Shown here: positions 49,005 to 59,539 of the stretch, in pieces
Layout of the letters: each line of letters starts with the position of its first letter
Position numbering within the stretch: the first letter of the stretch is position 1
Program-made: the position numbers and the translations under genes
Source: Epiperipatus broadwayi
Taxonomy: Eukaryota > Onychophora > Udeonychophora > Euonychophora > Peripatidae
Reading direction: 5' to 3'
Assembly (NCBI GenBank): GCA_028023455.1
Contig: JAQFVV010012423.1
Location: 1,503,273-1,567,272 of the forward strand
DNA length: 64,000 bases
Notes under the pieces: generated by a model
What the model was told of the DNA's origin: nothing
The model's database searches: none
The model's input: the letters and a program-made list of their open reading frames with translations, nothing else

Positions 49005-49610
49005 ATGAAGCCTTATATTTGAGCCTTTTTTTAAAAATGAAAGCACAAGAAATTTCTAAAAAATAATATAAAGAAAAAACAGTTCTTATGTAATTTAACA
49101 GTCAATTAATTATAGAAAGAAATGTTTTTATTTTCATAAAACTAATGTTGAGATTAGTGGAAAACTTATTTTAAAAGATTTATAATCATGAATATTGAAG
49201 AAAAAATAAATGTTAACTAATTTATAAAATGGTAGGGTTTCCACAGGTAATAACATCAGTTTTATAATAGATACTTTGGTTTAATCGTAGTCAAAATTAA
49301 TATGGAAAAATCCTGCTAAAATTATTAATTTACTATTTGTGATTTAATATTTACATTCACGTTATAAACATAAAAGATGAAAAGGTATAATTGTATTAAA
49401 TATATTATTCACCGAGCATCCTTTTGACTAATCCATCAGATTCATAGCGGTCAGCTATTCTGCAGTTCGCAAAACAACTTTATAATCTATTGTGCATCAT
49501 ATAAATTAGCTATTTATGTATTCCACTTTTTTGATAATGAAATACTTGATTCTCTTTTATTAATTGCAAAGGATCTCTAGCAATAGCCCACCCTTTTATA
49601 AACCTATGTT
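49004..49610. other. AT-rich, nothing recognised
   Basis: No gene or structured repeat. Confidence 0.4.
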
Positions 49611-49772
49611 TTTGTCATCTCTTTCAGTGCAAAATGTTTATGTATTAATCAGATCAAATGCATGATCAGATATGTGCTCATATTGATCTGTGTTCAGAGC
49701 TCTTTTATGCTCTGCTGTACAGTATATTCTGGGCTTTGTCATCTCTTTCAGTGCAAAACCTTTATATATTAA
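49611..49772 (+). repeat. 124 bp tandem repeat, second unit split by a retrotransposon
   Basis: tttgtcatctctttcagtgc occurs at 49611 and 49735. The second unit is cut at 49772 by the Ty3/gypsy element and resumes after it at 52981 (attaatcatatcaaatgcat...gatctgtgttcagagc, to about 53100), matching 49645-49734. Confidence 0.8.
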
Positions 49773-50324
49773 TGTCATATCTGACCTTGTCTTTAGAAGT
49801 GGACTATTCAGATTCCTTACCTAATTGGCTAGCATCCAGTTGCTATCCAAAGGGATTAAATCCTTCATTGGTGTTTGCACACCAAATCCACATGTTTCCA
49901 GTTAGATAGGGGATCTTCCATTAAATAGTCCGCCTTTTAGAGGCAAGGCAGAGAGAAATTACTTCCGTTAACATGAATGACAGAACATGCTTTCCAGTAA
50001 ACCTTCTGCCACCAGCAAAAGTATTTATCTAGTCATTATTGTGACATACACACAGTGAGGCAAATCCACCTATGAACTGGAAACTGCTACATAAAAATTA
50101 GAGTCGACTTGAGGTAAGTTAAATACATAGCTGGAAGAGTCTTACCAGAGCTCATGAGGCAGGCTAATCATTTAGATAGAAGTGAGTTCCGTATTTAGCT
50201 CAACTATCTCAGCACTCATGTGTATATTTTTTGGACTAATAAATTGTACAAATTAATTGCTGAGTAGTTATTTTTTGTGTCTGTTGGTTTGGAAGAGAAC
50301 CTGTAAGCCCAACCAAACACAACA
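49773..50324 (+). mobile_element. 5' LTR of Ty3/gypsy element (552 bp)
   Basis: Begins tgtcatatctgacc and ends caaca, giving TG...CA ends; repeated at 52417-52980. Preceded by attaa (49768-49772), the left half of a 5 bp target duplication. The two LTRs differ by many substitutions and short indels, so this insertion is older than the gag-only element. Confidence 0.9.
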
Positions 50325-50470
50325 GATCTGGTGCAGTCACAGAAATTTTTTCTTCATGGCTGGAAAAATTATAGAATAAACTATGCCAGTTTCAACAGAT
50401 TTGGTACAGTCAGACAAACAATTTTTTTTCTCATGGCTGGAAAAATTATATTACAAATATGCAAGTGCAT
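50325..50470 (+). other. Leader with putative primer site, tandemly duplicated
   Basis: tggtgcagtcacag (from 50329) starts with TGG 4 bp after the LTR and may be the primer binding site. The segment from there through catggctggaaaaatta is repeated with changes from about 50396. Confidence 0.45.
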
Positions 50471-50722
50471 ATTTTGTATTTTTTTTTTGAAAAAAAATTA
50501 CATTCCGTAATTTCATTACGGTGATTTAAAAAAAAACAAAAACATAAAACTGTTGAATAAAATTGACTGCAAACATAAAGGCATGTCAATTTGAAGCTTC
50601 AACCAATTACAAGAGCTTTACTCACAAGACAGTGACAAAAGCTCATGCTAGTGATTTAAAAGCTTTGTTGAGTTACTTACAATAATGTAACTGTGAGTAG
50701 TTAATTGCATAAATAAATAAAG

Positions 50723-51434
50723 ATGGCTAAAGCAATCGGCTCTATGGAATCTTTTGATCCAGCTCAACCTGAGAGCTGGCCAAATTATAAAAAGTGGTTA
50801 ATTTTTTATCTACAGGCTAACCAGATAAAAAGCCTGAGGTAAAATTAGCCACACTAATGACATAATAGGTCCACAAACATAGAATTGACTCAAGTCTCAA
50901 TCTACGGCTGTAACCCCAACTGAGCTGGATTTTGATAGAGTGTTGACAATTCTCTTGGAGTATTTTTTTCTTAAAACCTTGACAATAATGCAGAGATACC
51001 ATTTTAATCTCAGCATACAAGAACAGGATGAAACAGCTAGAGAATTTGCAACCCAAATCCATATATTAACCTTGAAGTGTGATTTCAAAGACTTCACGAA
51101 TGAAGCACTTCGTGATCATTTTATTTGCAGCATAAACAATCACAATTTGAGACTGAAAATGTTAATGATTCCAGACCTAGATTTTGAGATAGCAGTAGTT
51201 CAGGCAGGACTAGCAGAAACAATGACTAGTCAAGCTAACCCATTAAAAAAACAAAATATGAAGTGCAAAAAATTTAGCATAACACTGGGGCTCCCAAATA
51301 CACAGTCAGCTCAGAGAACTCAGCATCAAATATCCCAAAGCTTTGTTATAGATGCAATTAGCATATGCACATGCATACAGAATGCCCATACCACAAAGCA
51401 ACATGTACATTTTGCAAGTAAGTCAAACATATAA
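50723..51434 (+). pseudogene. gag: Ty3/gypsy gag, frame-disrupted
   Basis: It starts at ATG 50723 (MAKAIGSMESFDPAQPESW), the usual N-terminus of this gag type, and breaks near 50838 at a stop. Another frame briefly continues (EVKLATLMT). From 50910 the capsid region is readable (FDRVLTILLEYFF, QEQDETAREFATQI, EALRDHFICSI, LDFEIAVVQAG) to a stop at 51434. A CX2C-like cluster near the end (ICTCIQN) may be a decayed zinc knuckle. It would have formed the particle; now non-functional. Confidence 0.8.
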
Positions 51435-51479
51435 AGGCATCATATCTGAAATTAAAAAGACAAACAGCCAAATCTATTC

Positions 51480-51919
51480 CTAAAAACAATAGCCTGTATA
51501 AACCATACCAGAGATGACAAGTCTGGGTTTATACACACTGTCATAATTAATGATATTCCAGTTAAGATGGAACTTGACACAGGGTTTGCAGTGTCTATAG
51601 TTTCAAGACCTGGGTGATCATTAATAAAGAGAATATATATAAACTGCACCCCAGAATTAGATCAGTATCAGACTATCAGGACAAAAAAATAAAACTTTTG
51701 AGTCAGACAAGAGTTAAAATTACTATGCCTAACAAGATGAGACACCTACAACTTGTAGTGGCAGCTGGTAATCACAACAGCTTGTTAGGCCATGACTGGT
51801 TCAGTCACTTAGGGTTCAAAGTGACCAAAGTGTACCAGCTCACAACAGTATCAAAGATGAAGTCTAATTACTCAGAAGACTTCAACAAAAAGATAACCAT
51901 GAAAATGGATAGAAACTGA
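51480..51919 (+). pseudogene. pro: Ty3/gypsy aspartic protease
   Basis: NDIPVKMELDTGFAVSIVS contains the catalytic DTG (51576-51584). After a stop, 51614-51919 continues in another frame with IKLLSQTRVKITM, LVVAAGNHNSLLGHDWFSHLGF, the LLG-DW signature at the end of gypsy proteases. Two frames, so not functional. Confidence 0.8.
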
Positions 51920-51989
51920 AACATCAGAATTGCCAGAACTCTGCTAGCACAACACTTCACTCCAAGCACAGTAACAGAAACTCTTAAGA

Positions 51990-52397
51990 CCTAAGCTATC
52001 AACCCTAAAACCTGATGCCAAATTTGAACAAGAAGATAAAAGAATAAAACTTCAAATAGGAACACAAGTACTATGTCATATGTACTATGGGTCCACAAGA
52101 TGGATACCAGCAGTGGTGACTCAAATAGTTGTGCAAACAGAAGATGGTCAGCATCATCACCATCACAATAAGCTAAGACTCAACCACACATCAGAAGTTA
52201 ACAAAAGCAGTGGTCAACCTGGGATGAGTACCTCAAGCAGAGAAGATGAACAGCAAAATCAAAACAGCAGCAGACAACCAGAAAGAAGTTCATCAAGTGA
52301 AAAAGATGAATGCAGGAACAGCAATCAAACAGAGAAACCAACCAAGTGGACAATATGTCATCCAGCACATCTTGATGACTATGTTCTCCAGGGCTAA
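51990..52397 (+). pseudogene. Ty3/gypsy integrase C-terminus, fused by internal deletion
   Basis: IGTQVLCHMYYGSTRWIPAV, then VTQIVVQTEDGQ, matches the GPKW-x-PG-V and Y-V-DG region that ends gypsy pol, followed by a hydrophilic Ser/Gln/Glu tail and a stop at 52397. Reverse transcriptase, RNase H and the integrase core are absent: about 100 bp separates the protease end from this segment. Confidence 0.75.
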
Positions 52398-52402
52398 TTT
52401 TA

Positions 52403-52416
52403 GACAGGTGGAGGGA
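52403..52416 (+). other. Polypurine tract
   Basis: gacaggtggaggga directly abuts the 3' LTR start, the expected plus-strand primer site. Confidence 0.8.
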
Positions 52417-52980
52417 TGTCATATCTGACCTTGCCTTTAGCAGTGGACTATTCAGGATTACTTACCTGATTGGCTAGCACCTAGTTGCTATCCAAAGGGA
52501 TTAAATCCTTCACTGGGGTTCACACATCAAATCCACATGTTTCCAGTAAGGTAGGTGATCTGCCAAAAAATAGTCAGCCTTTTGGAGGCAAGGCAGAGAG
52601 TAATTATTTTTGTTAACCTGAATGACAGAACGTACTCTCCAAAGGTATTTATCTAGTCATTATCACAATGTCCATGCAGTGAGGCAAGTCCACCTACAGA
52701 CTGGAAACTGCTACATCTGAATTAGAGCCAACTCAAGGCAAGCTAAATACATAGCCGGAAGAGTCTTACCAGAGCTCATGAGGCAGGCTAATCATTTAGC
52801 TAAAAGTGAGTTCTGTACTCAGCTCGACTATCTCAGCATTCATTTGTATTAATTGTATTTATTCATTTGTTTAACTAACATGTGTATATTTTTTGAACTA
52901 ATAAATTATACAAATTAATTGCTGAGTAGTTATTCTTTTTGTGTCTGTTGGTGAACCTGTAAGCCTTACCCAGTGCAACA
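52417..52980 (+). mobile_element. 3' LTR of Ty3/gypsy element (564 bp)
   Basis: Matches 49773-50324, begins tgtcatatctgacc and ends gcaaca. It is followed by attaa (52981-52985), completing the 5 bp target duplication. Confidence 0.9.
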
Positions 52981-53100
52981 ATTAATCATATCAAATGCAT
53001 AATCAGATATGTGATTGTGTGCTAGTATTCAGGAAATACTGATCTGTGTTCAGAGCTTTTATGCTCTGCTATGCAGATACTTATTTTGGGCTATCCTCAT

Positions 53101-53932
53101 AGAAATTTTGGCCTAAAACTCACTGTTATATACTGTGTTGCACATAGGGGCACTGCATGCGATTGTATAAACTACCGGAGGAGCCTGCTCAGAATTCAAT
53201 TGCTTTCTGATTATATCAATTATTAAAAATTGTAATAATGATGTTGTTTATAAATATGTGAAAAAATGTTTTTTGGGGGCTTCACATGTACATTTATATA
53301 CAGTTCAAACATTAGACGTGGAGGATTTGAGTTCCAATTTATGAACCTTGACATTTAACATTGCTCTAAACCATGTAGAGTAGTAAATTACTGACTTTTT
53401 TTAAAATGATGTATTTTTTAGAATTTTGAGAATGAGTATGTTGAGTATATGTGTAAAAAACTTAAATGATCAGAATAGTAAATTATTTATATGTGTTTTT
53501 CATGTTTTAATAATAAGAATAAATCAAGTTTTGAAAAGAAAATGTATGTGGCATTTGATTCAAGGGTGAAAGCAGCATTATTTTTAACAAGAATGGATTT
53601 TTAAAATATAAAGATAATATTATTGTACAGTTTTATTAAAATTAGTTTTGCTAAAAGCTTAAAATATATTATATGCAAAGTGTAAAAATTAATTCATATT
53701 AAAAGGATATGTGCATATTATATATATACGCTTTTAATGTATATGTATATAAAATATACTATTTAATATTGTCTATAGATTTAGGCATAGCATAGCATTG
53801 AATGCTGAATATAAACCATGGTTTCACTATATTATAATACAAAACAGCAAAAACATAAAATAAAAAGTATTTAAATGTGTAAAAAAAAAAGGATTCACTA
53901 TGATTGCTAAATGGAACATTAAAAGAACCACA
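53101..53932. other. Gene-free AT-rich region
   Basis: No gene recognised beyond the resumed tandem repeat at its left edge. Confidence 0.4.
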
Positions 53933-54035
53933 GTCAAGCATTGGTAGCCAAGTGGTTAGCACAGCTGCCTTACAAGCAGTTGTCCCAGGTTCGCTTCCCA
54001 GCTGATACATTGACACATGGAAAATAAAATAAAAT
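53933..54035 (+). mobile_element. tRNA-derived SINE with exact target duplication
   Basis: A-box ggtagccaagtgg (53943-53955), B-box ggttcgcttcc (53989-53999) and an (AAAAT)n tail to 54035, flanked by the 12 bp direct repeat aaaagaaccaca at 53921-53932 and 54036-54047. The tRNA-like part has a ctgc/gcag arm with a 7-nt loop. The short body and perfect duplication indicate a recent insertion by LINE machinery. Confidence 0.8.
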
Positions 54036-54047
54036 AAAAGAACCACA

Positions 54048-56222
54048 AGAGGAAAAAATAATACTAGTAAAATACAAATAAATATATATGTATACTTTTA
54101 ATAATATAACTAAAATTGAGATATTGAAATAAATTATGTTGAAGGAAATGACAAATGCACACTCTTTAAGACAAAAACATACATAACTACATTATCAAAA
54201 AGACAAATTGAATGCAGTAAACTCTAAAATTTTTATAGATTAGCTATTAAGCAAAAGTGCCAAAGATTCTCATTTTATATATAACTTAAATCAGTTAATT
54301 GTCAGATTTAGTATAGATGTTGTACATAAAAATACGTCATTATAGTTATTCACTTTAGAATATTTAGAAGCTATCATCACAGCACATCAAGACTTTAAAA
54401 CATTGTTGATATAAAAGAAAACAAAAGTCATATGCCCTAAAGTTAAACAATAATTTTTAAAATCATCTCTATATAACTCCAGCTCTACATGTATTTTAAA
54501 CATAAGTAATCAATAAATACTAGGTGGGTGCGTTTAAAATATCCATATCCAGAACTATTCTATACATGAATTACAATAATTTTTAGGTTGTGGTTTTTGT
54601 CAATGAGATGTTTTGAGACAGGATTTAGTGCACCTGAATATTTTGAATTTAATGCATCTATTATATATATACAACTATCAAAGTAAATTATTTAGGGTTC
54701 AAAACCTTAAGATGTTTTTTTAATTCCAGGTGGGTAGCTTGACATTACGAAGGTAGGTTGAAGGAAGGTAGGTTGAAGGATGCATTACATCCCAAAAAAT
54801 CAAAGCAAAATTATTATCTGATAAAGAACCATAATCCAGAAACTAATCTGAAAATAGGACAACATTTGATATAGATTAAATAAATATTAGCTATTTACTT
54901 ATTTATATACTATTAATAGTATATACTGCAGTTTCATGATCTAAGATCTTTCCAAATGTTATCGTTTTTTCTTCTTCTTTCTAATAATTATGGTTAATCA
55001 GATTGTATACATATATATTAAAGAAGTAACTTTTTTTTCATAACAAAATAAATATCTTTCATTTTTAGGTAAATCAATAAAGTGATAAAAGATATTTATT
55101 TTAAACAAATGTCTAATGCTGTTTGTGATATCACTATCATTCTAATATCTACACTAGCAATGAAAAAAAAGAAAATTGGATTTGTAAAACTAAGACTTTT
55201 TTTTAACTGTAACAAAAGATAATTTCGTGCTGATGTTAGGTCATGACTTTAACAGGATGTTGAAGATAAAAAATAAAGTAGACAATAATGAATATTAAAT
55301 GACAAAGAAAAAGTTAAGTTAAATATCCATAATTTTTAATCATAATATATTACGTATAGTTAATAAAAGTAGTTTTACTGCATACATTATAACAAATTAA
55401 TGTAATGTGAATAAGATAAGAAAAATAGATTTTCACTTTTTCTCAAATCAAGATAAAGTATTATGATAATATTTTATATAAAAATAAACGTCAGCTTATT
55501 AATTCATTTCACAGATGGCAGATAATCTCCAGCAGAAATACATCCCAATATTTTTTCATATTGATCAAATACAAATTGACACACACTCTCAGTATTGATA
55601 GATAATTTCCATTCTACATGTTTAAACAGAAAATAATTCCATTCTACATTATGTGCATGAGACGGGGTTAATTCATAACGGAATTGTTATATATGCTACT
55701 GAATGTTCTGTAGTATATAATATTGATAATAAAAAAAAAACATTTTAAATCAAAAATAATTTTGATAAATTTTTTATAGAATAATCAATTAACAGATTTC
55801 AAATTTGATAATTGTTAAATTTAATGTGAAGCAATTAGGACTCTGTTTTTGAATGTCACATGTGATTTATAATCATTCAGCTGATATATGCCATCAAAGT
55901 GCCATCCATAGATTATACCATATGGGTAGACCCATAAATAAACCAACTAAACTAAAAGATTGTATAGTTGCCAGTAAAATAATTTATCCCACCTTGATGA
56001 GAGACTACATTCACTAAGAACTAACACTTCTATTTGATTGTTTAACATCTTTAGATCTTATGCATATATGGATGGTATGCCCAAATAGATTTAATATGCA
56101 CTACTTTTTTTAAACTAAATTAAATATGATAGTTATATTGTTACATTCTTGCCATATAAAAGACCCTTATTTTCTTATAGTAGACACCACCATTATCACC
56201 ACACACACACACATCACATTTT

Positions 56223-56226
<4 letters not shown>
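54048..56226. other. Gene-free AT-rich region
   Basis: No gene recognised. Only small direct repeats (aaggtaggttgaagga near 54750-54780; ttccattctaca near 55608 and 55636). Confidence 0.4.
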
Positions 56227-56301
<75 letters not shown>

Positions 56302-56323
56302 CAACAATAACAACAACAACAAC

Positions 56324-56353
<30 letters not shown>
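56227..56353. repeat. (AAT)n microsatellite with CAA interruption
   Basis: Long AAT run with a CAA/CAACAA block at about 56297-56325. Confidence 0.97.
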
Positions 56354-56355
<2 letters not shown>

Positions 56356-58490
56356 AAAACTTAATAAATAACTCCAGTAAAAGATTCAATAATATAATAT
56401 TTTTAAAATATAGACTAAAAAACTGACATGATGTAGTAATTACTAATCTGATAATATATTCAAACTTATTCCTATAATTGTTACAATTTTACTTTTAAAA
56501 TATTTGTTGTATAAGTAATGGCAAATCGTGGTTCCAAAGAATATAAGATCTTCTTTTACTAGACATATTATTATATTTTTGTTTTATGGTCAAAATATCA
56601 ACATGCATCTGATCAATAAAAATTAATCTAGTAGAGTTATCTTCTAGTTTATAATATCTAAATACCTATTTACTGAGTAATAATCACATGATTAGCTGAA
56701 TCCACTATGGAATGACTATCTTAAAAATATTCTATATTTTCTTGAAATTTGAATAAAATCTATGCCTTGTTTATATTCTAATTCCAGGATATACAGACCA
56801 TAGTATCATGAAGCCCTTCTACACTATATATAAATAATGTAAATTATTAGTATTTATTTTTTTATAACATAAAATTTTAATGTTTTACTTTAATCTGAAT
56901 TGTCTAATTAAATGGAGTTAGTCCAAATACATTGATAGGTAAGCACTTCAATTTATATCAGGCTAAAAATATTCCACTTAAAAAATGTATTAGCTTTTTT
57001 TAACTCTGGATTTATCCACACTTAAAGCTTCATTTTTTTATAAAATATAAACTACAACTAAACTTAAATATGATAAAGTTTGTTACACATATGTTTTCCA
57101 TTGACATTTATAATATTCACACTACTAATCAATGAGAGTAAATGATACATGCCAGATAAACTTTCAACATTATTTAAGATTTTTCATATACATGAAAAAC
57201 AAGGTATGTTGAATTATACATCTAAATTTATCCAAGTCATTATTAATCAGTTAAGTTAAAATCACTGGACTAGTTTTACTGGAATTAATCGATTTATACA
57301 CAAAATGTGTTATATTATCACTTATTGTAGTGCCTAGGAAATGCGCCACCATAGTAAGATTTATATTTTGCTCAAAATAATATAAATCTTAACTCTTCTG
57401 TCTTATGTCTGGAATCAATCTGCTTAAAAGTTCATAATCGATTATTTTAGTTTAAAGACAACTTTATTTTCTCACTATTCTTATAATTCAGAGTTTAAAT
57501 TTCTAATAAGACTAGATTTTTTATCATTTATTTTAATTAACTGTTTACTTTTTATCTAAATTATTACTAGGCTTTTAATTTCTTTTATAATTTTTCAACG
57601 CAAAATAAATCTTATTATAATTATTAATATTTTAAACTGTTCTCATGAATATTATAAGCTGCCTTCATATAAATTAAATCTGTCAAGGGAAATTTATATT
57701 GTAAAATCGTTTTGTAGTAAAGTAGAGAAAAAAAAAAGTCAAATCAATGTAGCAAACTATTCTCATCAGTTCTGATGTCTTTAATATTTTTGCTTGGATA
57801 AATTTGCTTAACCAATGAGTGAGATAAAATTACGTTACATTTTTGAAAATTGCATGACAAAACCAATATTTCCACAGTATTCTTACATGCTCATATAGTA
57901 TAATATTTAATTATATCAATAGTTTTTAAATGGTTAATTTGTATTATATTAATCACAAACAACGCGTCTATATATATGAAATGTTTTCAAAATTCTACTG
58001 TTTTTTTACTTTACTGAGTTAGTAACACCCTTCTACATCAGTTTCTTCACGTATTTGCAATGGAGGAGGACCAGGGAGTAAATAAAACAAAAAATTAGAA
58101 ATATTTTTTTTAAAATTCTTTTTAATGTAATGCATTTACAATAAATATGTGGTATACATCTTTTAGACATATATTTGCATAAGTATACATATTGAATATG
58201 TACACCTATGTGAAAAAAACGATGCTTGGTCATTGGTGAAAATTCAGAGAATTGTGATTCTTCAAATTTTGCCACATATTGGTTTAAATACTAATCTAGA
58301 GGTGATTCTTGCTTTAGTTTAATATAAATAAAATTCTGCTGTTGTTCACTAGAGCCTATCTCTTTTAATTGGTGTTTGCGTGATTACATCACAGCTGATA
58401 TATTTCTGTAGCTTATTACACAGTAAAAATTCCCATTATATTTTTGATATGTACATCACAAATCAATGAAAATCTGTACTTTAATATATA
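56354..58490. other. Gene-free AT-rich region
   Basis: No gene, RNA or structured repeat recognised. Confidence 0.4.
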
Positions 58491-58495
58491 TTATA

Positions 58496-58795
58496 TAAAG
58501 AGCTAGCAAATAAGCTCTGCAGAATATCCCTAACCACAGCCTGGTTTCTGCTACTGCCTTCCTCAGTGAGGTGCTAGAAAATATTCAAGCATTAGATTAA
58601 AAATACCAGGACAAGCCCAGCATTTTATCTAATGGATAACTAACTATTAAGTAGAAAATCTGAAATTTTCAGATATCTATATGTCTTCCAATTCAGCTAT
58701 CTAACTTAAATAGCCATATGGGACTGAACTAAGTTCAAACACACCATATATTAATAGATTTAGCAGTATAAAATCATCAAAGCCTTAACAGCAAA
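58496..58795 (-). repeat. Family C element, single copy
   Basis: From the agagctagcaaataagc outer side through the ribozyme region to an inner end (gccatatgggactgaact near 58711) that resembles the inner end of family A (catatgggtctgaact at 239-254). Families A and C are therefore related. Confidence 0.6.
58531..58576 (-). ncRNA. Hammerhead-like core, family C copy 1
   Basis: Minus strand: CACCTCA, CTGAGGA (58560-58566), an imperfect stem II (two G-C pairs around AGTA), GAAA (58545-58548), CCAGGC, TGTGG. The core boxes are intact, but stem II is weak and the T before the cleavage site is changed to G. Confidence 0.45.
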
Positions 58796-58915
58796 AAATA
58801 AAATTACAAAAAAGTCAAGTCAGATGTCACATGACCTAATTTAAACAAGCTTGTATTACAAATGTTATATAAAGAGCTAACAAATAAGCCCTTAACAAGC
58901 TCTGCAGAATATCCC

Positions 58916-58960
58916 TAACCCCAGACTGGTTTCTGCTACTGGCTTCCTCAATGAGGTGCT
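58916..58960 (-). ncRNA. Hammerhead-like core, family C copy 2
   Basis: Minus strand: CACCTCA, TTGAGGA (first core C changed to T), GAAA (58930-58933), CCAG, TC, TGGGGT. Stem I pairs six bases. The core change should reduce or abolish activity. Confidence 0.5.
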
Positions 58961-59137
58961 AGGATATTCAAGCATTAGATTAAAAATACCAGGACAAGCC
59001 CATCACGTTATATAATGAATAACTATTAAGTAGAAAATCTGAAAATTTCAGACATCTATATGTTAGATAGCTGATTATCTATTAGATAAAGTGCTGGGAT
59101 TGTTGTGATATTTTTAATCTAATGCTTGAATATCCTA

Positions 59138-59180
59138 ACACCTCTCTGAGAAAACCAGTAGCAGAAACTGGGCTGGATTA
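59138..59180 (+). ncRNA. Hammerhead-like core, family C copy 3
   Basis: ACACCTCT, CTGAGAA (59146-59152; core G8 changed to A), GAAA (59164-59167), CTGGGC, TGGATT. Decayed partner of copy 2. Confidence 0.45.
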
Positions 59181-59261
59181 GGGATTCTGCAGAGGTTGTT
59201 AAGAGCTTATTTGCTAGTTCTTTATATAACATTTGTAATACAAGCTTGTTTAAATTAGATC

Positions 59262-59539
59262 ATGTGACATCTGACTTGATTTTTTTTGTAATTTTAATAT
59301 ATATGTATACAGTTACAAGTATGAATATATTACAAAGTATATTACGATATATCTCACTTTTATCCATAAATTTTGATATCTGCAACATATTGTGGAACTA
59401 ATGTGACATCTGACTTGATTTTTTTTGTAATTTTAATATATATGTATACAGTTACAAGTATGAATATATTACAAAGTATATTAAGATATATCTCACTTTT
59501 ATCCATAAATTTCGATATCTGCAACATATTGTGGAACTA
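59262..59539 (+). repeat. 139 bp tandem duplication
   Basis: atgtgacatctgacttgatt begins at 59262 and 59401. The two units differ at only two or three bases. The unit starts inside the outer end of the family C element, so the duplication followed its insertion. Confidence 0.9.

Larger units (their letters stand above)
58806..59290. repeat. Family C foldback: head-to-head pair
   Basis: 58806-59010 is an imperfect reverse complement of 59090-59290 (gtcaagtcagatgtcacatg at 58814-58833 against catgtgacatctgacttga at 59261-59279). The ribozyme-like cores are in opposite orientation, pointing outward, exactly as in the family A pair at 1-832. Confidence 0.75.

Noticed and set aside
53943-54000. 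Functional tRNA gene
   Set aside because: A and B boxes are present, but the acceptor stem does not close well, and the AAAAT tail with target duplication shows a SINE.
56126-56371. Poly-Asn open frame
   Set aside because: Translation of the AAT microsatellite.
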